From NCBI GenBank assembly GCA_008711295.1, contig VUYV01000047.1:1965131-2029130 (forward strand): DNA of 64,000 nt. The letters run 5' to 3'. The position numbers and the translations under genes are program-made. Of the stretch, positions 11,607 to 22,399 are shown piece after piece (within the stretch, counting starts at the first letter, position 1; every line of letters begins with the position of its first letter). The stretch comes from Anarhynchus alexandrinus (Eukaryota; Chordata; Aves; Charadriiformes; Charadriidae). A model generated the notes under the pieces. It worked only from the letters and a program-made list of their open reading frames with translations, made no database searches and was not told the DNA's origin.

Positions 11607-14600
11607 GCCCTGTCTTTGGCAGCTCTAGGAGAAAACCCTCACTTCACCCATCCCAGGTTCTGTCAGTTGGGCTCTCCGAGTTGTTTTCAGATCAGCAAAG
11701 ACCCCAGGTCTTTGTTTTCTTCCATGTTCAGGAGAAGAGCTGCTCAGCTCACTGTACAACCCTTCTCACTACACTTTGTTGCTTGTACCATCAATTTTTG
11801 CTCCCAAATTGCATCCTGCTACTGAGGCACATGTGGGTCCCTCTCTATGCTACCATTGGTTAATCAAATTAAAAATATTATCTTTGCAAACGCTCCTTGG
11901 GGACTGCCTCTTACTGGGAAGCTGTCCAACTCTACAAACTGTCTTTCAAGGAACATTGCAGTGGTTATTTTTAATACTTTTAAACACCGAAATAAATAGC
12001 AACTATTCAAGCTGTATATGTTTAATCTCTTCAAATGATACCTCGAAATACCTGTTTCTGAGGCCACAAGTCCAGAAGTGGGAAGGATCAACATGTTTCA
12101 CAGGACGTCTTTCTCAGTGCCTCTTCCAGACCCGCTCATGACCTGACGGCCCTTGCATAAGGGTTTCTGTGATGAAGAACAGGAGCACCATGCCATGCTG
12201 GGTTGGAGCTCTTAGATGCCCAAGCAGGAACCAATCCTCATCTCACCACCACAGTCAGGTGACACTCAGGTTGGCTGTTGAGTCCATGACAACTGAAGCA
12301 GAAACAAGGGCATGTCCTAGAGCCCCAGTTTTCCTTTTCAATGTAAGCCAACAGCAAGAAACTCTCCTCCACAACCAGCCCAGCAGCATGGGTTACCCCC
12401 ATAGCAGATCCAGGGCACAACCCCCGAGAATCCAACCACATGAGCCCTCAGTGCAGCATTGATAGGTCCATGTAGTCTTCACCAGCCCCACACCCAACCC
12501 ACAGCTTCAGCCATTCACCCGCTACTCCCCAAAGAGTTTTCACCAGCCCTGAGAAGCATTTTACCTTTCCTTACCCCATCATGATGGCTGTAGACTCTCT
12601 TCACAGGACTGAAAGCAACAGGTCCACCAGTGTGATCAAGATCAAAGCTGCAGTGGGCGATGGTGTTGTGGCTGGTGGGTGCTGCATGGCTGCCTCAGAT
12701 GTGTTGTGCAGGACCCAGCAGCTATGAGGACACCATGCTGTGCAGGACAAGCTCCTGCCCAACTCCAGCTCCAGCTCAGTCACCTCGTTGACCAGCAGGA
12801 AGAGCTCTCTGCACCACACAGAAGCACTTGACGCTTGAGCAGTGCATTATAAGCGCCTACAGCATTGTGCCCACATGCCCCTACGTACTCAGGATGGAAG
12901 GAGGTTTAAGAGAGAAACTCCAAAAGACAGGAAAGAAAGTACATGGGTGGCTCTTCCTTGAGGTCCCCAGTCCTTCTCTGTTGGAGACAACTGCTTAGTG
13001 TGGCATTCAAGTGGAGCGTTTGCTTCTATTTATTTAATTCCCTATTAGAAGGGATGTGCCCACCACGTCCCTGGGTGGGAGCTGGCCCCAGCCCGGCGAG
13101 CAGGAGCAGCAGGAGGTAACCATTCATGAGCCCTCTCCTACGGACCCGTCCTGCCCAGGGCTCCCCCAGGGAGGTGTATAATCTGTGCAGCATGTCTTAG
13201 CTAATCTTGGCATGAAGGAGTTCACTGATTTCGGTATTAAATAGCAGGTGTGCGTTACAGCGCAGACAAAATGAGCGAGGCCAATAAAAGCAACGCAAAA
13301 CGCCTACCGTCTTCCATATAATCTAATATTTAAAACAGCACAGCCTGTTTCAGGCAATTACTTCATAATATACAGTCTCATGTTACTGGAAGCGAAGGTG
13401 AGGGACAGGTGGATTACTTGGAAGAGCGTTTGCTCTTTGCCTGTGGGACTCCAGACCGAGCCGAGCCTTCAGTTTTCAGCGACAAGAAGGTCTCCGTTCA
13501 AGCGTGAGGGGAGTAATTCACGTTACCAAACGCATTCACGAGGTGTGAGATTATCTAATCGGGAAAGGGCAGAGCTGAAACACGCAGGAGCTCAGAAGGG
13601 CTTTAAATCCCTGCCATAAAAGCAGCACAAAGACAATTATCTGAGGGCAGCACAGAAAGTCCTCCTCCAGCCAGAACCCACCCAACAGCATCACCTTTGC
13701 GTGTGACCATCGAGCCCGGCTGGAGAGGAGAGCGCGTGGGCCCCTGCCCAGCCCCAGAGGGGTCGGGGACAGAGCTGGGAGGCAGCAGCCCACCCTGCTC
13801 AGGAGTCTGGAGGAGCAGAGGTCCAAGCTGCACCTCTCCTTGAAGAAGGAAGGGGGTGTGAAACCCTCCTCAACGCTGCAAAGGAGCTTCAGGTTGTATG
13901 TGCATGCAGTTGTATGCACCAGAGCTGCCATCAGACAGTCGGGTCCTTCCCAAACTTTAAGACGTAAAGCAATGTGCTATTTTTTGTAGGCCCAGATGCA
14001 CGCTTTTCAAAGACATTTTTACAATTTCAGCAAGTTGATTAACTTGCTAAGGGATCTTATCAGTGGTCTCCATCCTCCACCACTATTGCCCAGACTGCTG
14101 GAGATAGCACCAAGAAGGGTGAGCACCAGCAAGGACCGACTTCCACCGAAGCAAGGACCTGGTGAGGTCACTCGTCAGCCTGGTGAGGGCACAGCAGAGG
14201 ACAGCGGTGACAGATTTGGCAGAGCAGAGGAGACACGATCTCTGGTGCAGAGAAGGGAATAGGAAGCAGGGGCTCACTGTGTCCAAACGTACAAGAACTG
14301 TGGGGCAGGACTATGAACTTCCAGGCAATGGTTTCAAAACAAATAAAAGGAAACAGTTCAAAGGGAACGGATAGGCAAACCGGAAACCACTGGCACAGGA
14401 TAATGCTGATCTGAAAAAAATATAAGGTTTATAAAGTAATTCTATAAATTTCTGGATGTAAAATTCATGCTGGCCTATTAAATACAAAAACACCTAATTT
14501 TGACTCAGGAAGGTCTGACCTGTAAGTGGCTGGTGGGTGCTCCAGAAAAACATCGTTATAGGCTTGCTGTGTTCCTGCCTCGTCCTACAGCACTAGGTGG

Positions 14601-15854
14601 ACTTTTGGAGAGAATTAACACAGACTTTTTCTTGTTGTGAATGTAGAGTAACATCAACATTTTTCCATCCATAGCCTGCTAGAACTGGGAGCCAACTTCT
14701 CCTCTGGGAACTGTGTGGTCTCCCTGGACCTGCACATCTGCGATCTCCAGGAAAAGGGGGAATCAGACCAAGAGCGGAAAGGAAAATCTGCGTTTCTAAA
14801 CACAACGTGTGCCAGCACCTGGATGAAGAGAAGACTGGAAGAAATGCTGATGATGTAAATACCACCAGGCAGCTACAGAGTACCAAAGGCAGGTGAGCAC
14901 GTCGAGATGCAGCCACGTTTGTAGCGTATGAACAGATCCAAAGCATAGGGCTGGGTTTGGATAAAGCTTTCCTTGGCTCCCTGATATTATGGAAGAGGCA
15001 GCTCATCACAGGTCCTTTCAAGGGTGAAATCCTACCAGTGATGGCTTTCAGTTGTGCAAAAAGGTCCAGGCAGCCCTTATGGTCTGCCCTCCAAGCACAC
15101 TTCCAGGGCTGGGGATGATGCCTCTGGTGGACATGGGTGCCAGGGGCTCTCTCCTTGACTCTGCTGCCGCTGCACAGCAAAGGGGCTCGGAGCAGCTCTT
15201 GGCAAAGCCAAGCCAGAGTCCTGGGAGGACACGAGGTGTTGATGGGTTCGTGCCTTCCGCAAAGCTATTCTCATGTAAAACACAGCATCGAGGCAGGGGC
15301 AGGAGGCAGTGCACGAAAAATGCTGATTGTGTGAAAAACAGCATGGGGCTCCAAGTCAGGGCAAATTTTGGATGGACTGTGCGGAAGCAAAGCTCCAGCA
15401 CACGTGCTCAGCTGCTGGGTGGAATAAATGACTCACAGCTGATCCAACAGAGCCAGAGTTGCCTGTGGCCTCCTCCCTCCTTGGGCTCTGCTAAGGTGGA
15501 GGCACTGATTGATGGATTTTTCCCTTCACTGCTTGTGTCTAGGTGGATGCGCTGCCGGCAAATAAGGAGTGAGTTTGAGGTGCTTCTTTAAGAAGTCAGT
15601 TGAAAATAATGTATTAAAGATCCTATTTTATACTTCCAGACTTGAATGCAGGTCCATGTAGGGAAGGAAATATCCAGCGTCTGGGCCGTTTCTGATACTC
15701 TCTGTCATTACCATGCCTGCCTCAAGAACAACATGGACGTTGCACCCTCCTCTTTCATTATGTGATGCAGGAATCCACCACTGGATTGAGGTTAAGTGAC
15801 AGATCTTCAGAAGGACAGACTCAAGACCAGAGAAGAGTTTTTAGGACAGGGACC
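11607..15854. other. Gene-free stretch
   Basis: No gene seen. The longest open frames (195 codons minus, 179 codons plus, near 14593-15591) lie opposite each other and show no domain or splice pattern. 13180-13385 is unique-looking, with AATCTTGGCATGAAGGAGTT, GGCCAATAAAAGCAACG and GCAATTACTTCATAATA, and is a candidate conserved non-coding block. Confidence 0.5.
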
Positions 15855-16000
15855 GAGGTGGTCAGGCACCTCTCCTGGCTCTGTCAGCTCTCCATACGTA
15901 ACTGTGCCCAAGTCTCTTCATCTCTCCGTGCCCAAGATCCTTATCTATAGGGGGGCAGTAATATCTCCTCATACCTGTTTAGGTCCTGTGATTTCAGATA
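15855..16000 (+). mobile_element. MIR-like SINE relic, plus strand
   Basis: CTCTCCTGGCTCTGTCAGCT, AACTGTGCCCAAGTCTCTTC, ATCTCTCCGTGCCCAAGATC and GGGGGCAGTAATA follow the MIR core order (GGCTCTGCCAC, CTTGGGCAAGTCACTT, CTCTGTGCCTCAGTTTCC, GGGGATAATA). Confidence 0.7.
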
Positions 16001-19000
16001 GGAACTATACACAGTGGAGGACCTTCGGACCTGCTATCATGTGATGAAACCCCAGAATAAAGAGAACAAAGCGCCTCTCGATGCCGAGATTCAACAGTTT
16101 TCCAAGCCATCAGAGCTAAACTGTGCTAACTGTTATTGCAATAGGTGAGGAGTTTGCCAGAGGTGTCCAAGCACCGCAGTCAAAACGAGAAGGGCCTCCG
16201 TCTTCCTTTGCTGGCTCCATAGCAAAGCCTCTGTCCTCATCCCAGAATAGCAACATGCAAACCTCGGTGCTTCTCTTCCAAACCGATTTGCATTTTTAGA
16301 AACTAATTTGCAAAGCCTCGGACCCTGTGGCTACCAGCAAAGCCTGGCTGTCTGAGCAGCCCGCCTCAATTACGGCATCTCCAGGACAGCAGCTTCTCTC
16401 AAAATGATGCTGCGAGCTTTTACTTGGGGGGCAAATTTCTGCCTGGGGGAAGAAAGTCCTGCCAGAAGACTCTTGGGATCCTACAAGCCAAGAGAAGAGG
16501 GGTTGGGGATGGGATCAGGGTAACCACAGGTCTCCGGGGGAAGCTCCTGACACATGGCAGAGCCCGGGACACCATTTTCCAGCACACCTTACCCCACGCC
16601 CTCACCGGTGCTCCAGCGATAATGTCACTGCACAACGCCCAGTGGCCCTCACCAACAACCACTGTCAACAAATCAGTTGGAGCCACAGGGGGTTACTAAA
16701 CCCTGCTGAGATATTCTCCTTATTTCCTATATCCATAAGCCACACAGAATTCATCATGACAGTACCGAAAGTCACAGCCTTCCTGCGGTAGGCACAAAGA
16801 TGAAGTCGCATCACGGTGAGCCGCAGAGCATCCACCATCTGGGTCACACATCTTGGGATGCCGGACTGCGGGCCACAGCCGCCAGGAGGACACCCAGACG
16901 GTGGGGAAGCGGCTGCACACCCACCTTCAGTCCGTTCCCCTTTCGTTCACAGCTTGGACTGAATAAGAGGGAGATCAAATTGCTATACCTTATGCCAGCC
17001 CTTGCGGGGATTGCTGCGCCGGCCGCTGCAAACAAAGCGCTCACTCTGAAATGAGTAATATTTGCAAATAATACATTCCACGGTCAGAGGAATTATTGCA
17101 CTTATAAAGCAGATATATTTGTCACGCTTTTAAGCAAAGCTTAACATTGGCTGTCTGAGACTAAATCACCACTCCAGCTCTTCTCCGCTGCGGGAGCAGG
17201 GCAGTTTCTGCTACCAATAAGGCAGCAAGAAGCCAAACCGGCATGTCTATGGCAAGCAGCACCCAGCAAACGGCCAGGACCCATCATCACGCCGATTCCA
17301 GAGCGCAGGATTAAACCGCACGACTGCTGCAACAAATGCACGAAACAATGGCCACAAATGCTGCCTGGAATTCCCGGGTGTCTCCGTACCAGCGCTTAAC
17401 TCGCGGCTTCCCAAAAGCCACCCCTCTCCCCCTTGTCAGGGTAGTGAAGAGAGCGCTGGTTATCACCAGCAAAACCCAGCGCAAATTGAAGTGGTGGGGG
17501 AAAACCCGTTACCGGTTATCAGCTGGAAACTAGAAAGGGACCCGATTCTGGTTTCCCTGAAAATTTTGTTGTCTTTTCCTATTTTTAAACAATTCACCAG
17601 GTTGAGAGTTTTGCTAAATGCCTCTCGGATCGCACGAGGCCACACAGCAGTCTGCCACCCGCATGGGACAGAGGGACGTACACACACAGGGAGGGAAACC
17701 CTCAACCCCCATACTCAGCATTAAACACAAAAGTTTAGACATGTTCCACTGGCAAAATTGCTTAATGCATCCCTGAATATTTTGTAACGTACATCACTTT
17801 TACTGTCAGCTGATTTATATCCACAGTTTAGATTCTTACAAAATTTACAAAATTGAAATACTTTGATTTTTTTTTAAAAAAAAAAAGGGTTTTTTTTTTT
17901 TCCCCCTACAGTTTCTGAGCAGAACAGCCCATGTAGGATCTCACCAAGCCACAGCCCAGCACCAGGGCAGGAAAACCAAAGCAAAGAAAAATCTCCCAAA
18001 GGCCCCATACGCATCGGGACAACCTCTCACAGCACCTACGGCAAAGCCAGTGCCTCCGCGGGGCTGAAGCTTTGATTTCATCATTTAAACACAATGCGAA
18101 AAAAAGCACCAAAAAATCAACAGCTCCATAAAGCAGCAGGAACGCGGCGAAGCGGTTGGAGGCTTCTACAGCGAGAATGACCTAAACCCAAGAGGCGTTT
18201 GCGCACACGCTGAGTGGCTTTGTAACACCCTCACCGGCCTTCAGCCTCCAGGACAACCCCGGGATGCACCGACAAACCTGGGAGAAGCCTCGTTAAGTTT
18301 GGTGGGTTGGGGTTTGGGGTTTTTTTCTTATTAAAAAAAAACACAGTGATTTTTTTTCCCCAAGGCACCCTCCCGCAGCGCCTGTCCCGTGGCTGCCGCG
18401 GGCCCCCGGGGATCCCCATTCCCTGGGCCGGGGTTATCGGTGGCGGTGGTGGGGCAGATCGGGCGGAGATGTGTGTAATTGCCCTGTCAGGCAGCTGAAA
18501 GGCTGCTCGCCTTTAGCTGATGCCACTTCAAAATGAAATTCTTTCTTTGGCATGGCTATGTCTGATATGCAGGCATCAAAGGGGAGGCAGCAGGTCGCCG
18601 ATGCCCCGGGCCACACATTTCCCTTCTTAAAGGCAGGAATGAGAGTGTCAGCTCGGGGCCGGGGGGGCCCCCGGAGACACGGCAGCAATAACCCCAGCAA
18701 TAACCCAGGGCTCCCCAGCAATGGGGTGATCCCCCCCCACACCTGTCACAGCCCTAAAGGCACCGTGCATCCCCACGAGTACCCACACAGAGCCCTGCCA
18801 CGCCAGGGATGCTCGGTCCCCGTAGCGAGCACCCATCGCCGCCTCGTGGGGTGCTGAGAGGGTGCGGGGACCCCACAGCACCCGGCTGGGGAGGCACAGA
18901 GCCACCCCAAGGCTCTCCGGGACCCTGTGGCCCGCTCCCATGTGCCGGCACCCAGTGGGATGGAGGGGTGGAAAAGCCTCACTGGCACAGAGGAGGTTGA

Positions 19001-19911
19001 AGGCTGGTGGGTTTTTTTTTTGTTTGTTTCTGAGAGAAACACAGGGCCGTGCTCGCCTCCCCCCACGGCTCCCATCTCCTCCTCTCCACCTGCACTCTTC
19101 AGGGAGCCAAGGCTTTTGGCAAGCTTTCCCCTCCAGTTTTTATTGGTTTCAACTAAGCTGCCCCTTTCAGAGGGTTGGAAAGCTTCAATCATTAAAGGAA
19201 AAAGAAAAAAGAAAAAAAAAAATGCATCACACCCCCTCACCCTGCTCCCCCCCTCCTTCCCACTCCAAGAATCGCTGAGGACACGAGCCCCACACACGCA
19301 CCCCACCATGCCGCCCGGCCCAGGGCACAGCTCCCTATTTTCCAAGCCAAACACAGCCCATCCAATGCATTTGGGCCATGGGGTTCGGGCCATAGATCCC
19401 TCCAACCATACCTGCTCGGCTCTCATCACCTTCCCGCTCGGAAGCAATTTGGAAAGGACACAGCACAGGTAGCTATTAGCTAACACATATTTAACCGCTC
19501 CAGATATATCTTTTTTTTTTTTTTTGGCATTGTAATGGGGCGATTTGATCTTCAAAGGACCTGTGCAAACCTTTGAAGCTTCCCAAAGAAGCCAATCTCC
19601 AGTGGGGAGGGGAGGGGGACGGGGAAGGGTGTGGGGGGGGAAATGTTAATAGTTTTAAAACCTGGGGAATCCTGAAGCTGGATGGAGGGTATAAAACCCG
19701 GTGGGTTTAGCATAAAGCCCTCAGGTAAATCTTCACCTTCTTTTCAAATGCATTTTTGGTGGGTTGCTTTGCAAAGGCTTGGGCCNGGGGGGGAGAGGGG
19801 AAGGGGGGGGAGTAGGCGGGAAGGAGATGAGAAGGAGAGATCTATTCCCTGCTGCACTCCCAGCCAGCACAGCCTCAGCAGCACCCTGAGAGGTGAGACA
19901 CAAAATGCGTT
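16001..19911. other. Gene-free 3' flank of BMP4
   Basis: No gene seen. Candidate conserved non-coding blocks lie at 17040-17150 (with the self-complementary ATTTGCAAAT at 17060-17069), 17720-17865 and 18465-18600. Poly-A/T runs occur at 17866-17902, 18318-18360, 19011-19021, 19199-19221 and 19510-19525. Towards BMP4 the sequence becomes GC-rich, with G-run clusters. Confidence 0.5.
19604..19640 (+). other. G-run cluster with quadruplex potential, 3' of BMP4
   Basis: Six runs of three or more G separated by 1-3 bases, about 300 bases past the BMP4 poly(A) signal. The pattern satisfies the usual G-quadruplex rule with short loops. A second cluster follows at 19781-19815 and contains one undetermined base at 19786. 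Confidence 0.7.
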
Positions 19912-19933
19912 TACCTTTAAAATAATGACTCAT

Positions 19934-19939
19934 TTTATT
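19934..19939 (-). terminator. BMP4: BMP4 polyadenylation signal AATAAA
   Basis: TTTATT on the plus strand reads AATAAA on the minus strand, about 195 bases after the BMP4 stop. A GT-rich downstream element (TTTTGTGTCT) follows some 30-40 bases later at about 19895-19907. That is the usual spacing for cleavage near 19912-19920. Confidence 0.8.
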
Positions 19940-19964
19940 TTTTTCTTTTAATATGTAGTTATAA

Positions 19965-19985
19965 ATATATTTTGTCAAAATATAT
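19965..19985 (-). other. Perfect 10-bp inverted repeat in the BMP4 3'UTR
   Basis: Two 10-base arms (ATATATTTTG and CAAAATATAT) flank a single central base. As RNA this can fold into an A/U-rich hairpin 26 bases before the AAUAAA. It could affect 3'-end processing or stability, but that is inference. Confidence 0.7.
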
Positions 19986-20134
19986 GATCATTATTGTCAA
20001 AAACATTTGCACATAAAGTCATAAATAAGGTCAAGGTGAACGTTTAGTTTAGAGAAGAGTCCAGCTATAGCAAGCAGTTCTGGAGTGGGACGGGAGGGAG
20101 AGAGAAGGGGAGGAGAGGGCGGCGGGGAAGGGGG

Positions 20135-20976
20135 TCAGCGGCACCCGCACCCCTCCACCACCATCTCCTGGTAGTTTTTCAGGACCACCTTGTCATACTC
20201 ATCCAGGTAGAGCATGGAGATGGCGCTCAGCTCCGTGGGCACGCAGCAGGCCTTGGGGATGCTGGAGTTCACGGAGTTCACCAGCGTCTGCACGATGGCG
20301 TGGTTCGTGGAGTTGAGGTGGTCGGCCAGAGGGAAGGGGCAGTCCCCGTGGCAGTAAAACGCCTGGTACCCCGGGGGTGCCACAATCCAGTCGTTCCAGC
20401 CCACGTCGCTGAAATCCACATAGAGGGCATGGCGGCGGCAGTTTTTTTTGTTCTTGCGGGAACGCTGGTGCTTGGGGCTCCGGCGGGCTCTGCGGGTCAG
20501 CGCGTGGCCTCGCCCGTCGTGCCCAAAAGTGACCAGGAGCGGCCTGAGCTGAGCCCAGTCCCCGCGCCCTTGAGGTAAAGATCGGCTAATCCTGACGTGT
20601 TTGCCCTGATGAGTCTGTGCGTGGTGGAGGTGGGTCACCTCGATCACCAGCCCGTGGTTCGGTTGCTTGTCCTTGGTCCACCGGATCACAGCCGGGCTCA
20701 CATCAAAGGTCTCCCAGCGCGTCACGTTGTGGTGCACCAGACGTGTGTCCAACAGGCGCGTAATGGCCTGAGCGCGCTCCGACAGCGGCTTCATCACTTC
20801 GTAAATGTTTATCCGGTGGAAGCCCCTCTCCCACGCCGTGCTCGGTTCCTCCACCTGCTCCCGGTACAGCCGCAGCTCCGCCGAGGAGATCACCTCGTTT
20901 TCCGGCACGCTGCTGAGGTTGAAGACGAAGCGGATCCGGGGCGCCTCGCTGGGACCCGGGACGGTCTCCAGGTGCT
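20135..20976 (-). other. BMP4: BMP4 terminal coding exon (coding exon B)
   Basis: Encodes the last two bases of codon 124 through residue 403 and the TGA at 20137-20135: most of the propeptide, both furin-type sites and the whole mature ligand. From the first mature cysteine onward the sequence looks nearly identical to mammalian BMP4 as I remember it; NCRRHALYV has Ala where mammals have Ser. A shorter open frame from 20908 begins at GTG (Val147) and is not a true start. Confidence 0.96.
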
Positions 20977-22281
20977 CTGGAGAGGAGCAGAGCAGGGGGG
21001 AAGCGATACAAAAAAAGCAAACAAGAGCACGTCAGCCTCGGGGCACACAGCCACAGCACGCACCCACGCTGCACCAGCACCTCTCCGTTCCCCCGCGCAT
21101 CCCTCCTCACCAGACCCGGAGCGGCTCCTGCCCCGGCGCTGCTCGCTCACCCTCCACATGCCTGCACACGGACTGGGTCACCCCTTCCCGTCTCGCTTCC
21201 CCTTTCCGGGAGGCTTTTCCCCTTTTGCTTCTCTCCCCCCCTCCCCAAAATCATCTCCCGGTGAGGTGCAGCGCCGCGGAGCACAGAGGTGCCTTGTTAC
21301 GGGGCACAGGGGGCAGGGGGAGAAAGAGAAGCAAATTCCTACGCTGTAATGATGCGGCTGGATTAATAATTCAGATTTACTTTGGAAAAGAAACATCCGC
21401 TAGGAAACATTTGGATCAGATTACAAGGGCCTATTGAATAAACCTTATAAACACACAGCTGTAAGTATTAAATTCGAGTAGGGTTTTTTTTGGAATTTTT
21501 TTTTTTCTTAAGAGCAAAACCAGGCAGCAATCGCTTTGATAGTTCAAAAGAAACACACCAGGGGCGAGATCCCGCCCTCACTTTACTCCCGCATCCGATC
21601 CAGAGCCATTAAATCCACGCGAGCCCAGGGAGTGACCCCGAGGCAGAGGCACCGAAGGAAACTCTTTGCTGTTGTCAACAGAAGCGAAAGCACCTCAAAA
21701 TATGGTCAAGCTCGGGTTAAGCACAGGATGCTGGAAAAAATACAGAGCAGCACTCCTGTCACCCACAGGCAGCAGGCTTGGGGGGGGTGGTTTTCCTCCC
21801 AGAAATTTCGGGCCGGGCACGTCCTGCTTCTAAATGCATTTGTGAGCTTCCAAAGGCAAGGAAATCCCGATCGCTACCGGGGCTGGGAATTTACCTCCTC
21901 CCATCACTGACCTTCATGGTGGAAACTCCTCACGGTGTTTGCCCGGCTGGTCGATCGCTCAGGGTACTGCAGGCTAATTTCCTGGAGGCTTTCCTCCTCT
22001 TCTCCAGACTGGAGTCGATAGAGATCCAGCATGTAACTAGGAATGACGGCTGACTTGCTGGGCTGAGGCCGCCTTCGCAGCCCAAACATCTGCAGCAGAG
22101 TTGTTTCGAAACCCCGCAAGAGTTCATGGCTTTGGGCAGAGCGGCGTCCGGATCCGGCTTGTCCCTGAAGCTCTGCGACTTTCTTCCTGCCGGTCTCGGG
22201 TATCAGGCTAGCATGGTTAGTACCTCCTAGCAGGACTTGGCATAGTAGGATGACCATCAGCATTCGGTTACCAGGAATCAT
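20135..22281 (-). CDS. BMP4: Bone morphogenetic protein 4 preproprotein (two coding exons)
   Basis: Secreted TGF-beta superfamily ligand that signals through BMP type I/II serine/threonine kinase receptors and SMAD1/5/9 in patterning, limb, eye, heart and craniofacial development. The coding sequence joins 22281-21912 and 20976-20135 (370 + 842 nt), giving 403 residues; human BMP4 has 408. Residues 1 to about 24 form a signal peptide (hydrophobic [14 protein letters not shown]). The propeptide runs to about 289, with an upstream proprotein-convertase site RISR (252-255) and the main site RARR/S (286-289). The mature domain (290-403, 114 aa) starts with a basic heparin-binding stretch and carries the seven cystine-knot cysteines at 303, 332, 336, 367, 368, 400 and 402, ending CGCR. 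N-glycosylation sequons lie at about 143, 207, 345 and 360. The start ATG at 22281 gives MIPGNRM, the conserved BMP4 N-terminus; the frame stays open further upstream but crosses a splice acceptor. BMP2 is excluded by MIPGNRM and by SPKH after the cleavage site. The gene is intact, with no frameshift. Confidence 0.98.
20977..21911 (-). other. BMP4: BMP4 intron between the coding exons (935 bp)
   Basis: GT-AG intron in phase 1. The donor is GTCAGT (21911 downward) and the acceptor is CTCCTCTCCAG (ending at 20977). Splicing it out restores codon 124 (G + AG = Glu) and the expected run [18 protein letters not shown]. The intron is GC-rich near its 3' end and AT-richer around 21360-21530. No repeat is recognised in it. 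Confidence 0.93.
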
Positions 22282-22288
22282 GGTGTCT
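21912..22288 (-). other. BMP4: BMP4 exon with start codon (coding exon A)
   Basis: Reading the minus strand, an acceptor (pyrimidine-rich tract ending ACACCCCAG) lies just before 22288. It is followed by AGACACC and the ATG at 22281. The exon encodes residues 1-123 and the first base of codon 124: signal peptide and N-terminal propeptide, ending SFHHE. It ends at 21912 with GAAG before the donor GTCAGT (phase 1). The same position, after HHE, splits BMP4 in mammals. A second AG two bases downstream (ending at 22287) would only shorten the untranslated leader. Confidence 0.93.
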
Positions 22289-22344
22289 CTGGGGTGTAAA
22301 AAACGCAACAACAAACAACAAGGAAAGTCAGGATGAGAAGCAAA

Positions 22345-22371
22345 CCCCCCCCCTCCTCCTCCTCCTCCTCC
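22345..22371. repeat. C-run plus (TCC)n microsatellite in the BMP4 5'UTR intron
   Basis: A run of nine C is followed by about six TCC units, roughly 60 bases before the splice acceptor as read on the minus strand, where it appears as (GGA)n plus a G-run. Such G-rich repeats can form quadruplexes; that is inference. Confidence 0.85.
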
Positions 22372-22399
22372 GAATAAACTTGAGAATAAAAATAATAAT

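Larger units (their letters stand above)
19912..20134 (-). other. BMP4: BMP4 3' untranslated region
   Basis: Begins after the TGA with a C/T-rich run, then becomes AU-rich. It contains TTATTTATGAC-type AU-rich sequence, a near-perfect hairpin (19965-19985) and a poly(A) signal (19934-19939). The AT-rich stretch from about 20035 to 19915 matches what I recall of the conserved mammalian and chicken BMP4 3'UTR end. The exact cleavage site, placed near 19912, is an inference from the poly(A) signal and a T/G-rich stretch at about 19895-19907. Confidence 0.8.

Noticed and set aside
14593..15591. Opposed frames of 195 and 179 codons
   Set aside because: They overlap on opposite strands and have no recognisable domain, splice signals or polyadenylation context.
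20597..21437. Plus-strand frames of 210-250 codons opposite BMP4
   Set aside because: They are antisense shadows of the BMP4 exon B and its intron.
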